Shown one piece after another: positions 53,163-61,300 of a stretch of 64,000 nt of DNA. The stretch is from Hymenobacter sp. BRD128 (GTDB lineage: Bacteria > Bacteroidota > Bacteroidia > Cytophagales > Hymenobacteraceae). Location of the stretch: contig NZ_CP053908.1 of NCBI RefSeq assembly GCF_013256625.1, positions 3,844,001 to 3,908,000 of the forward strand, read 5' to 3'. Positions within the stretch are counted from its first letter, which is position 1. The number at the start of each line of letters is the position of its first letter. Position numbers and translations under genes: made by a program. Under the pieces are notes generated by a model that worked only from the letters and a program-made list of their open reading frames with translations, was not told where the DNA came from and did not search any database.

Positions 53163-53667
53163 TGAGAAAAGGATTAATGTAAGAAAGGGAGTGAGAAGTG
53201 GCTTTGTCTTTTTGAGAAAGAAGCTTGGTCTATCAAATAACAAAGTTCGTACACAGAGATTAAGGATAAAAAACTGACTTTTTAAATGGCTGTTAAATCC
53301 TCATTTTGTCTACTTTACAGCAGATTTACTTAAAAAAATACAAAAAAAACATAGATTTTTCAGGTGTATTTTTATTGTATTTTTATCAGATAAAATTATT
53401 TCTTATTAAATGGCTCCCTTAATCACAATAATTGCTAGCTGAAACTGAGTGCTTTGCCGATGGTGCAAAGGGCTAGCCAGGGTAACAGACTGCGCAATTG
53501 CGACCTAGAATTACCACACTCGAGGAGCACCAGGTGTGTAAGTAGACTAGCAGCTATGCGTCAGCCCGGCATGCCTAAATCTTTGCCTGAGGCTCTGCCG
53601 TATGCAGTTGAGTACCCTGGTTGAGGAGCGTGCTCCTCTGTATCAGCTCTATATTTTATGGAATCTT
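53163..53667. other. AT-rich spacer upstream of the giant T9SS gene
   Basis: About 500 bases with runs such as AAATACAAAAAAAACAT hold no convincing gene. A weak minus-strand -7 box (CAAAGTTC, 53241-53248) could serve the giant gene. A TATATTTT box at 53650-53657 precedes the next plus-strand gene. Confidence 0.5.
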
Positions 53668-54081
53668 ATGGCTAAGAAACCCACTAAACCCAAGCAGAAA
53701 GCACCCGAACCGGAAAAGAAGGCCCGCGTGCACAAAGAGCTGGAAGGCTTTGAAATTGGCGTTAACCCACTAGGAGAGATTACTTCTAATTACTCCATTG
53801 AGGAGATAAATAAATTTTTGGGTCGCCACGTGCGCGACAAAAAAATCGTGCACCGCGAAGGCCAATTCGGCGAAGAGGCCCAGGCGCGCAGCGCCGCCGA
53901 GGCCGCCCGGCTAGCTCGCGAAGACGACGAAAATTTCCCCGTAGCCGATAGCCAGGACGACGAGCCCGAAGAAACCGACGAGGATTTTATGAAGCGCACC
54001 AGCCGCGAGGCTAAACGCAGAAAAAGCGTGGGTAATGAGGCCGATGAGGCCGCCGAAACCCGCCGGGAGCTGCCCGAATAA
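53668..54081 (+). CDS. Small highly charged hypothetical protein
   Basis: The 137-residue protein starts at MAKKPTKPKQ and is rich in Glu, Asp, Lys and Arg, with a likely disordered N-terminus. A short conserved-looking block follows (ELEGFEIGVNPLGEI and SIEEINKFLGRHVRDKKI, about residues 23-60), then an acidic stretch (DSQDDEPEETDEDF) and a basic end (RTSREAKRRKS). It has no recognised domain. The ATG at 53668 is chosen because a 22-codon upstream extension is unlike the rest. It may bind nucleic acid or act as a regulator; this is a guess. Confidence 0.65.
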   Translation: MAKKPTKPKQKAPEPEKKARVHKELEGFEIGVNPLGEITSNYSIEEINKFLGRHVRDKKIVHREGQFGEEAQARSAAEAARLAREDDENFPVADSQDDEPEETDEDFMKRTSREAKRRKSVGNEADEAAETRRELPE

Positions 54082-54459
54082 ACTAGTAGTACTTACTGAT
54101 TGTTAATTATTTATGATTAATCAGTAAGCACCGGTTTTGCGCTCGCCGGGCGGCCGCAAGGCGGTTATTCTAGTGGGTGTCGGCCTTTTGCCGGGCACTG
54201 GCTTCGAAGTAGCTTAGTAGTTTAGTCATACACCCAGCCAGTAGAAGTGCCGGCGGGCTTGTTGGCTCCGGGGGCGCGGCCCTGGCACGCTGGCCATAGG
54301 TAGCCCACTTAGTAGAGTAAAGGGTAGAAAGCGCATGCGCTCAGTCATCGCATAGGGCTGTTGCGCAATCAATCTTCTGGCATTGCTGCAAAGTCTGGCT
54401 AGAGCCATAGGTTGGGGCTAGCCATACATTTGTGCTTCACCTAAAGCCTCTTGTTTACT
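54082..54459. other. Intergenic stretch upstream of the AIM24 gene
   Basis: A 10-bp inverted repeat (CTTACTGATT at 54092-54101 and its complement at 54119-54128) lies just after the charged protein gene and may terminate it. A -7 box TACATTTG is at 54425-54432. I see no gene in the rest. Confidence 0.5.
54425..54432 (+). promoter_or_regulatory. -7 promoter box before the AIM24 gene
   Basis: TACATTTG matches TAnnTTTG and lies 27 bases upstream of the ATG at 54460. No well-spaced -33 TTG is found. Confidence 0.45.
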
Positions 54460-55241
54460 ATGCGCTCGCACGATGTTGACTACCGTATTCTGGGCTCCGA
54501 CATTCAGGTGCTCGAAATAGAGCTCGACCCCAAGAAACCGTGATTGCCGAAGCCGGCGCGATGGTGTATATGGACGAAGCCATCGCGTTTGAAACAAAGA
54601 TGGGTGATGGCTCATCGGCCGACCAAAGTATCCTAGGCAAGCTATTTTCGGCGGGCACCCGTCTTCTCACCGGCGAAAGTCTGTTTCTTACCCACTTTAC
54701 CCACCGCGGCAGCTACGGCAAGAGCCGAGTAGCGTTTTCGGCACCCTACCCAGGCACCATTATTCCCCTCGACTTAAGTACGCTGCCCCAGGGGCTTATT
54801 GTGCAGAAAGATGGATTTTTGGCTGCCGCGCGGGGCACTCAAATCAGCTTGCACTTCAATCAGAAATTTGGAGCCGGGCTGTTTGGCGGCGAAGGGTTCA
54901 TCCTGCAAAAGCTGACTGGCGATGGCAAGGCCTTTGTGCACGCCGGCGGCACCATCATCGAGAAGCGCCTTAGCAATGAGCTGCTGCGCGTCGATACGGG
55001 CTGCGTGGTGGCCTTTGAGCCGGGCATCGAGTTTAGCGTGGCGCGGGCGGGCGGCCTCAAGTCGATGATATTCGGGGGTGAGGGACTGCTGCTAGCTACC
55101 CTGCGCGGTACCGGCCGCGTCTGGATTCAGTCCATGCCCGTCAAGAAGCTGATTCAGGCGCTGGCTCCGTGGGGTGGCAATGCCAAAAAGGAAAGCGGCA
55201 CTGCGCTGGGCAGCATTTTTGGCAGCTTGCTCGATGAATAA
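54460..55241 (+). pseudogene. AIM24/TIGR00266-family protein, broken by one frameshift
   Basis: The first 27 codons read MRSHDVDYRILGSDIQVLEI and then ELDPKKP before a TGA at about 54541. The rest of the AIM24 domain (ETVIAEAGAMVYMDEAIAFE onward) continues in the next frame to the stop at 55241. Adding one C to the CCCC run of GACCCCAAG (near 54528) restores DPQETVIAEAGAM and one frame of 260 codons. The downstream part has the family features GSYGKSRVAFSAPYPGTIIPLD, FGAGLFGGEGFILQKL and GEGLLLATLRGTGRVW. It may be a sequencing error. The family's activity is unknown. Confidence 0.8.
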
Positions 55242-55247
55242 GCGCGG

Positions 55248-55448
55248 CTAGCTAGGGCTGCCTACCAGGTGAAAGGCCACCACTGCCAGCGCCAGCACCA
55301 GCGCCACTGCCAGCGCCCCCACTAGCAGCAGCGTGCGCCGGGTAGATGCCCCAGCGGCTTCCAGTTGCTTGGCTCCGTTAAACGACGAGCGGCGGTACGG
55401 ATACGGGCGCGAGGAACGGTGGGAAGAGCTAAGGTGCGGGGAAGCCAT
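55248..55448 (-). CDS. Small single-pass membrane protein
   Basis: The 66-residue protein has a Ser/Arg/Tyr-rich N-terminus (SHRSSRPYPYRRSSF) and one C-terminal helix (LLLVGALAVALVLALAVVAFH). The ATG at 55448 is preferred over an upstream frame start. It ends 6 bases from the AIM24 gene's stop. It has no known family. Confidence 0.5.
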   Translation of the reverse strand: MASPHLSSSHRSSRPYPYRRSSFNGAKQLEAAGASTRRTLLLVGALAVALVLALAVVAFHLVGSPS

Positions 55449-55684
55449 CGTAGCGAATTGAGTGTGCGTGGTGGGGAAAACTTTATAAATGAACGAAAGA
55501 GAAAGACAAAAATACGGTGCAGCTTTCAATTTGGATTTGTGAAGGTAGCTAATTCATTAATTACTCGCCCAATAACCCTTTGTAAGCGACGAATTATACC
55601 GGGCTGGCTATTATTCTATCGAGGATGGGCAGCCGGTATATTCTGTGTTTTGTTTTATTTCTGCGGGCTGGCTAGCCCTTACTG

Positions 55685-56596
55685 ATGAATATTGCATTTG
55701 CTCCCAACTACGTGCTGCCCCTGCCGCCCGGCCATCGGTTTCCGATGCTGAAATATGAGCTCTTACCCGAGCAGCTGCTCTACGAAGGCATCGCCACGGC
55801 CAGCGATTTTTTTACTCCCAGCCCACCACCGCTGTCTGATGTGCTGCTTACTCACGAGGCCGACTATGTGCACCGTCTGCTCCTCGGCCAGCTCACGCGG
55901 GCCGAGGAGCGGGCCAGCGGCTTTCCGTGGAGCCCGGCGCTGGCCGAGCGCGAAATGACCTTGCTGGGCGGCACCATCGGCTGCGCGCGGCGGGCGCTGG
56001 CTAGCGGCGGGGTGGCCCTCAATGTTGCGGGTGGTACGCACCATGCCTTTGCCGGCCGCCCCGAGGGCTTTTGCCTGCTCAACGACCAGGCCGTGGCCGC
56101 CAACTGGCTGCTGGCCCACGAGCCGGCCAGGGTGCGCCAGATGCTGATTATCGACCTCGACGTGCACCAGGGCAACGGCACGGCAGCCATCTTCCGGCAC
56201 GAGCCGCGCGTGTTTACGTTTTCGATGCACGGGGCGCGCAATTTTCCGGGCCGCAAGGAAGCATCCGACCTCGACCTGGCGCTGCCCGATGGCCTCGGCG
56301 ACGCCGAGTACCTAACCCGGCTGGCCGACGTGCTGCCCCGCCTGCTCGACGAGCAGGTGCGGCCCGATTTTGTGTTCTATCTCAGCGGCGTTGATGTGCT
56401 GGCCACCGACCGGCTCGGCCACTTGGCCCTCACGCGCGAAGGCTGCCGCCGCCGCGACGAGCTGGTGCTGGGAGCCTGCCACCGGCGCGGCCTGCCGGTA
56501 GTGGTGTGCATGGGCGGCGGCTACTCCGAAAAAATCAGCGACATCGTGGAGGCGCACGCCAATACCTACCGCGTGGCCGCTAGCCTTTGGGACTAA
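55685..56596 (+). CDS. Histone deacetylase-family amidohydrolase
   Basis: The 303-residue protein matches class I/II HDAC-like zinc amidohydrolases (acetoin-utilisation or acetylpolyamine amidohydrolase relatives): HPLLGQ-like region, GGTHHAFAGR with the paired His (about residues 116-125), DLDVHQGNGTA (zinc ligands Asp and His, about 157-167), and GVDVLATDRLG (the third zinc Asp). It ends with GGGYSEKI. In bacteria such enzymes deacetylate proteins, polyamines or small molecules; the substrate here is unknown. A terminator hairpin follows. Confidence 0.92.
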   Translation: MNIAFAPNYVLPLPPGHRFPMLKYELLPEQLLYEGIATASDFFTPSPPPLSDVLLTHEADYVHRLLLGQLTRAEERASGFPWSPALAEREMTLLGGTIGCARRALASGGVALNVAGGTHHAFAGRPEGFCLLNDQAVAANWLLAHEPARVRQMLIIDLDVHQGNGTAAIFRHEPRVFTFSMHGARNFPGRKEASDLDLALPDGLGDAEYLTRLADVLPRLLDEQVRPDFVFYLSGVDVLATDRLGHLALTREGCRRRDELVLGACHRRGLPVVVCMGGGYSEKISDIVEAHANTYRVAASLWD

Positions 56597-56600
56597 TAAA

Positions 56601-56632
56601 AAAGCCCCTCGCCGGGGTGGGCGAGGGGCTTT
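56601..56632. terminator. Hairpin terminator after the HDAC-like gene
   Basis: A perfect 13-bp inverted repeat (AAAGCCCCTCGCC at 56601-56613 and its complement at 56620-56632), with a 6-nt loop and short T-run. Confidence 0.8.
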
Positions 56633-56656
56633 GAGTCAAAACAAGTAGGCTAGTAA

Positions 56657-56923
56657 TTAGCTGTGGTTTTGGTTCGAGGGGCGGTTGGGGTCGTTAGACG
56701 TGCCGCTGAAGGTTTTCGAGAACCAGTCCTTGATATCATCGATGGCATGGCCGGTCTTTTCTTGCAAGCGGCCGAACCACTCATCCTGCTTGCCTTCGTC
56801 GTAAGACAAATCATCGTCGGTGAGTTGGCCCCACTTCTGCTTGGCAGCGCCTTTGATTTGGTTCCAGTCGCCACGGGCGCGCAGCTCCGTGTTATCGTTG
56901 ACATTATTGTTGTTAACGTCCAT
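56657..56923 (-). CDS. CsbD-family stress protein
   Basis: The 88-residue hydrophilic protein has the family core NTELRARGDWNQIKGAAKQK followed by WGQLTDDDLSYDEGKQDEWFGRLQ, in the middle of the sequence. It is extended by an Asn/Ser-rich end. CsbD proteins are small stress-induced proteins of unknown mechanism, typically controlled by general-stress sigma factors in other phyla. It lies tail-to-tail with the HDAC-like gene. Confidence 0.9.
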   Translation of the reverse strand: MDVNNNNVNDNTELRARGDWNQIKGAAKQKWGQLTDDDLSYDEGKQDEWFGRLQEKTGHAIDDIKDWFSKTFSGTSNDPNRPSNQNHS

Positions 56924-56989
56924 GAGTGAAAAACGTGAAAGGGTGGGTTGTGGAGCTTGTACGGCTACCCTGCGCCTAGGGTTAGCAGG

Positions 56990-57646
56990 TCAGAGCCCAC
57001 GCGCCAGACTAATAACCAGCAAGCCGAAAAAAGCGAGGTAAGTAGCAGTGCCTGTCCCATAGCCGGCCCAGGCGCGGCCCGCCTTGCGGCGGTTGGCCTG
57101 GTGCTGGTAGCCGTTGGCATACGCTGCATCGCGCAGCAGCTCGGGCTGCGGCGCCATCAGGTTGCGCACCGCCACGGGCTTGAGGCTGATGCAGGCAGTT
57201 GGCACAAGCCCATAAACGGGCGAAAGGGCGACGGCCGAGGCAAAGGACCCCCAGAAGGGTCCGCTTTGGTGATAAGTGCGCCGGGCGTCGCGTTCGCCCA
57301 CCCAGCGGCGCTGCGCGGTGCTCAGGCCGAGCAAGCGGGTCAGGGCCGTATCGGTAGCTGAGGCAGCGGGCGGCGCGGCAGTCAGCACCTCGCGGGTGCC
57401 ATTGGCGTAGCGTACCAGAAACACGCTGCTTACGGGCAGGCGCAGGGTGTCGGGGGTGGTCAGCGGCACCGGCAGATAGGTGAGCTCGGTGGGCGTGATG
57501 CTGAGCACCCGGCCGCTTAGCTCCTGGCCGGTGGTGAGCAGCAGCACGTCGGGGCTAGCGGCGGGCTGTTGGGCCTGGGCGACCGGACTCAGACCCAGCA
57601 GCCCGGCCAGGCAGCCCAGAAGGCAAAAAGCGATACGTAGATTCAT
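56990..57646 (-). CDS. Secreted protein, SH3/SMa-like N-terminal domain (paralogue 1)
   Basis: The 218-residue protein has a signal peptide (FCLLGCLAGLLGLSPVAQAQ). A domain of about 65 residues follows (VLLLTTGQELSGRVLSITPT, then VFLVRYANGTREVL). The rest ends with one or two hydrophobic segments (YGTGTATYLAFFGLLVISLA). The N-terminal block is clearly related to the next gene's. It has no known function and looks envelope-associated. Confidence 0.65.
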   Translation of the reverse strand: MNLRIAFCLLGCLAGLLGLSPVAQAQQPAASPDVLLLTTGQELSGRVLSITPTELTYLPVPLTTPDTLRLPVSSVFLVRYANGTREVLTAAPPAASATDTALTRLLGLSTAQRRWVGERDARRTYHQSGPFWGSFASAVALSPVYGLVPTACISLKPVAVRNLMAPQPELLRDAAYANGYQHQANRRKAGRAWAGYGTGTATYLAFFGLLVISLARGL

Positions 57647-57670
57647 GATTGATAAGGATTAGAATACGAG

Positions 57671-58459
57671 TCAGTTACGACGGGTGTTGAAGCCAATGAG
57701 CAGGCTGATGCGGGCCCCGCCGTGGCCGGGCACCACGGCCAGGTTGACCGGAAAATTGATGCTGTTGGAGCGAAACGAGGTGCCCACCGCCAGTACGATG
57801 TCGGCCCCCAGCGGCGTCACATTGGGCCCTAGCCCCACCTCGAAGCCCTTGGGGCCGCGTAGCCCCAGCAGCCCGCTTACGCTCGGAATAAACTGGCTCT
57901 GCTCAAGGCCGCCCACCAACGGAATTAGCTCCACCAGCCCGCTCGTACCGTTGGGCAGCCGAAACAGCCGCGACTCAAACTGCCAGCCAAACTGCGTCAG
58001 GAAGGGGTTGAGGTCGTGCACCTGGTCGCGGGCGCGGTTCAGCACGCCAGCGGTGAGCACCGTAAAGCCCAGGCGCGGCCCGCTCAGGTGCACGGGCTCG
58101 GGGCTAGCTTCGTCGCCGGGCACCAAAGGGCCAGCGGCGGGCAGCGGGGTAGGGCTGGCGCCGCCCGGCGTTGCCACTACCAGGCCAGGGGCGAGCGGGG
58201 CCGTGCCGGGGGCCACCGGCGTCAGCACTTCTTGCGAGCCGTTGGCGTAGCGGATGCGAAATACATCGGCCTTGCGCACGCTGATGAGCGGGCCGTCGGG
58301 GTTGTCGGCCCGGCGGTATTTCACCAGCTCGGGCGTGATTTCCAGTATCTTGACCAGCACCTCAGTACCGTCGCGGCGGGTGAGCAGGTCTTGGGCGGCG
58401 GCCGGGGTGGCTAGCCCCACCGCCAGTAGCAGCAGGGTGGCGAGTAGCAGGCGTTTCAT
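57671..58459 (-). CDS. Secreted protein, SH3-like N-terminal domain plus barrel (paralogue 2)
   Basis: The 262-residue protein has a signal peptide (LLLATLLLLAVGLATPAAAQ). The shared N-terminal block follows (LLTRRDGTEVLVKILEITPE, then VFRIRYANGSQEVL), then a proline-rich linker (about residues 80-115). The C-terminal half ends NLAVVPGHGGARISLLIGFN, like an outer-membrane beta-barrel. The ATG at 58459 begins the signal peptide. It is probably co-transcribed with the paralogue downstream (24-bp gap). Confidence 0.65.
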   Translation of the reverse strand: MKRLLLATLLLLAVGLATPAAAQDLLTRRDGTEVLVKILEITPELVKYRRADNPDGPLISVRKADVFRIRYANGSQEVLTPVAPGTAPLAPGLVVATPGGASPTPLPAAGPLVPGDEASPEPVHLSGPRLGFTVLTAGVLNRARDQVHDLNPFLTQFGWQFESRLFRLPNGTSGLVELIPLVGGLEQSQFIPSVSGLLGLRGPKGFEVGLGPNVTPLGADIVLAVGTSFRSNSINFPVNLAVVPGHGGARISLLIGFNTRRN

Positions 58460-58632
58460 AGGCGAAGGGCTGGGGGTGAATGAGGGGGGCAAGCTAGCCA
58501 GCCCTTACAGCCTGCGCCAGGCTACTTTGCGGTCGCCGGGACTTTATTTTATAGATGCTTATTCAGGTAAAATATTGAAATTAAGTGAATTGGGCTTTGC
58601 TTCATAAGATTTTAATAAGCTACGCCCACGAG

Positions 58633-58640
58633 TACCTTTG
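58633..58640 (+). promoter_or_regulatory. -7 promoter box for the solenoid gene
   Basis: TACCTTTG matches TAnnTTTG and lies 62 bases before the ATG at 58703. No good -33 element is seen. Confidence 0.4.
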
Positions 58641-58702
58641 AGGGCGCGGCGCGCTTGCTAATCCCACTTGCTTTGGTGCGCCCGCGCCCAACTCCGCCCT
58701 CT

Positions 58703-60253
58703 ATGGACGACCTGCGCCTGACGCTCCAGACCCTGACCCCCGACGACCGCCGCGACCTCGCCCAATTCATGCAGTGGCAGCGCCGCCGCGCCACCGGCCG
58801 CCAGGATGTGCGCCTGCTCGAACTGCTGCTGCACCCCAAAGAGTACGACTCCGAGGTGCTCATCAACAAGCTCTACCCCGACGGCCCTAACCCCGTGGCG
58901 TACTATGCGTTGCGCAAGCGCCTGTTCAAGCAGCTCACCGATTTCCTGCTGCTGCGCCAGCGCCAGCACGATGCCACGGCCGCCACGCCGGTGCGCGGCC
59001 ACCTCACCCTAGCCCAGTATTTGTTTGATGCCGGCGTGCCGCGCCTGGCCTGGACCATGCTGCGCAAGGCCGAGAAGCTAGCCCTCGACGCCGAGCAGTA
59101 CGAACCGCTGAACGCCGTGTATAACGTGCAGATTCAGCACGCCCACTCGCCCCACGCCGAGCCGCTCGACGCCATTATCGAGCGCCGCCACCGCAACAAG
59201 AAGGCCGCCGATGAGGAAGAGCGCGCCGGCATTGCCGATGCCCTGCTGCGCCAGCGCCTGCGCCAGGCCCGCCTGCACGGCCGCGGCGCCGTGCCAGTCG
59301 ATGAGCTGGTGCGCAATGTACTGAAGGAGTACGACTTGCAGGAGGCATTTGCCCGCTCGCCCTCCCTGCTGACCCGGCTGCTGAGCATAGCGCGCCACGC
59401 CATGCTGGTGCGTGGCGACTACGTCAACTTCGCCCCTTTCATCGAGCGCTGCTACCGGCTCATGGAGCGCCGCCACGGCTTTGCGCCCGCCCACCGCGGC
59501 TACCAGCTGCGGCTGCTATACATGCTGGCGCACGCGCTCTACCGCGCCCGGCGCTTCCCGGAGTCGGTGGCGTACCTGGAGCAGGGGTTAGCGGTGCTGG
59601 CGGCCGCGCCCGGCCGGCAGTTTGCCGAAGTAGGGCCGCGCTTTGCGTTTTTGCTAGCGGCCAATTATGCATTTCTCAATCGCAACCGCGATAGCATCAA
59701 GCTGTTGGAAGAGGCCCTGAAAGCCAAGCCCGCGCTGCTGCCCGACGACCAGCTCACGGCGCGCCTGCAGCTCACGTTTCATTATTTCGCCGAAGGCAAT
59801 TTTGCCAAGGCTAGCCAGACGCTCATCAGCCTCGACCGCACCGACCATTGGCTGGAGCAGCATATGGGCCTGGAGTGGCTACTCAACCATAATATTGGCG
59901 AACTGCTCATTCAGCTCGAATTAGGGAACCCCGATATGGCCCTCACGCGCCTGCGCGCCATTGCGCGGCGCCTGCACGAGCAGTTCCCGGCCGCCGAGGC
60001 CACGGCCGATGCGCCCGCCGTGCCGCCGGGCGGCCCCTACCACGCCGTGGTGCGCTACCTCGAGCTGGTGCACGAGATTATCGACGACCCGGCCGTGGCT
60101 ACCACGCCGGCCTTTGCGCAGCGCGTAGCTACCATGCCGGCATTTTTATCGCAGGAAAAGGAAGACCTTCAGATAATCAGCTTTTTTGCTTGGCTGCGGG
60201 CACGGGTGCTGGGTCGGCCTTACTACGAGGTGTTGCTGCAGGTGGCGCATTAG
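58703..60253 (+). CDS. Alpha-solenoid (TPR-like) hypothetical protein
   Basis: The 516-residue protein is rich in Leu, Ala and Arg and seems entirely helical. It contains TPR-like hairpins, such as HYFAEGNFAKASQTLISLDR at about residues 358-377 and a run near LLYMLAHALYRARRFPESVAYLEQG (about residues 270-295). No enzyme motif is seen. Similar long helical proteins exist in related genomes as hypotheticals. It may serve as a scaffold. The ATG at 58703 is preferred over a TTG 16 codons upstream. Its stop lies 14 bases before the remnant of an IS630 element. Confidence 0.75.
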   Translation: MDDLRLTLQTLTPDDRRDLAQFMQWQRRRATGRQDVRLLELLLHPKEYDSEVLINKLYPDGPNPVAYYALRKRLFKQLTDFLLLRQRQHDATAATPVRGHLTLAQYLFDAGVPRLAWTMLRKAEKLALDAEQYEPLNAVYNVQIQHAHSPHAEPLDAIIERRHRNKKAADEEERAGIADALLRQRLRQARLHGRGAVPVDELVRNVLKEYDLQEAFARSPSLLTRLLSIARHAMLVRGDYVNFAPFIERCYRLMERRHGFAPAHRGYQLRLLYMLAHALYRARRFPESVAYLEQGLAVLAAAPGRQFAEVGPRFAFLLAANYAFLNRNRDSIKLLEEALKAKPALLPDDQLTARLQLTFHYFAEGNFAKASQTLISLDRTDHWLEQHMGLEWLLNHNIGELLIQLELGNPDMALTRLRAIARRLHEQFPAAEATADAPAVPPGGPYHAVVRYLELVHEIIDDPAVATTPAFAQRVATMPAFLSQEKEDLQIISFFAWLRARVLGRPYYEVLLQVAH

Positions 60254-60266
60254 AGCGGTTCTCAGG

Positions 60267-60946
60267 TTAGTGTACATGGTATTCGCAGTAGTCAAACCAG
60301 TTTTTTGCGTCGTTTGCGGTTATCCACTCGCTAACTGTCTGCATGACTGCCTCCAAGGCCTCGCGGGTGCGGGCTTGAGCGGTACGCAGCTAGGTTTTGA
60401 GCTTGCTGAAGGAGAGTTCGACGGGATTAAAGTCGGGCGAATAAGGCGGCAGATACAGTAGGCGGGTCCCGCGGGCTTCGACCACTTCAGCCAGGCCAGC
60501 CACTTTATAGGCCGGCAGGTTGTCGAGCACAACCACGTCGCCAGGCACGAGCGTGGGGCCGAGTACTTGGTCGAGGTAGCTGGCAAATACGTCGCCGTTG
60601 ACGGTCCCACTCACGGTAATGGCCGCTTGCAAGCTGGCCAAGTTCAGGGTGGCTACCGGCGTCACGTTCGGCCCGCCGTGCAGGGGCGCAGATTGATGGG
60701 TCCATCGTCCGCCCTCAGCGCGGGCATAGCGGCGGCAGTAGGTCAGGTTGGCGCTGGTTTCGTCCACGAACTTGAAATAGGTGAAATCCTCGACTTGCAA
60801 GACCTCGAGTAAGGCCGTTCGCAAGGCCCTCACGCGGGCGGTGTTACGCTCGGCGGCGTGAACGCTCTTTTTTTCGCCGTCAGACCAGTGCCTGCACCGC
60901 CCGGCCCAGCGTGGCCAAGCTCACGGCCGGGCCGCCCAGCGCGGCC
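60267..60946 (-). pseudogene. IS630-family transposase remnant
   Basis: The frame has the IS630 (Tc1/mariner-like) DDE motifs: FKFVDETSANLTYCRRYAR (first Asp), VVLDNLPAYKV (second Asp) and SPDFNPVELSFSKLKT (Glu). A TAG follows at about 60390 in place of the usual TGG (Trp), and the rest of the C-terminus continues in frame to a TAA at 60267. The 5' part has a further break (TGA and a one-base shift at an A7 run, near 60866-60886). The segment before it (VSLATLGRAVQALV) is cut at 60946 by the IS3 element. It is therefore a decayed copy. Confidence 0.85.
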
Positions 60947-60997
60947 TGAGGTGGTCTAGACAAGGCGGACAGAAGAAGGACGTATATTTCTTCTGTT

Positions 60998-61300
60998 ATG
61001 GCAGCAAAAACCAGCGGGTCGTCGCCCGACAAACGGCGTAAATACGACGAGGCGTTTAAGGCCGAGGCGCTGCGCCTAGCCAGTGAGAGCCGCAGTACGC
61101 AAGCGGCGGCGCGGCAGTTGGGCATCAGCTCCAAGCTGCTTTACCGCTGGCAGCAGGCCCAACTCGTGGCCGAGGTGGGCAGCGAAGAAGTAGCCCGCGA
61201 CCCGGAGGTGCGCGCCCTGCGGGCCCGTCTGAAACGGGCCGAGCAGGAGCTCGAGATGTTAAAAAAAGCCTTGGTCATCTTCGGCCAACCGACCCGGTGA
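60998..61300 (+). CDS. IS3-family transposase orfA (HTH)
   Basis: The 100-residue protein has the HTH_Tnp_1 layout: KRRKYDEAFKAEALRLASES, TQAAARQLGISSKLLYRWQQ and a leucine-zipper-like EVRALRARLKRAEQELEMLK. The A7 slippery run (61261-61267) within TTA-AAA-AAA-GCC allows -1 frameshifting into orfB, giving the fused OrfAB transposase as in other IS3 elements. Confidence 0.92.
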   Translation: MAAKTSGSSPDKRRKYDEAFKAEALRLASESRSTQAAARQLGISSKLLYRWQQAQLVAEVGSEEVARDPEVRALRARLKRAEQELEMLKKALVIFGQPTR

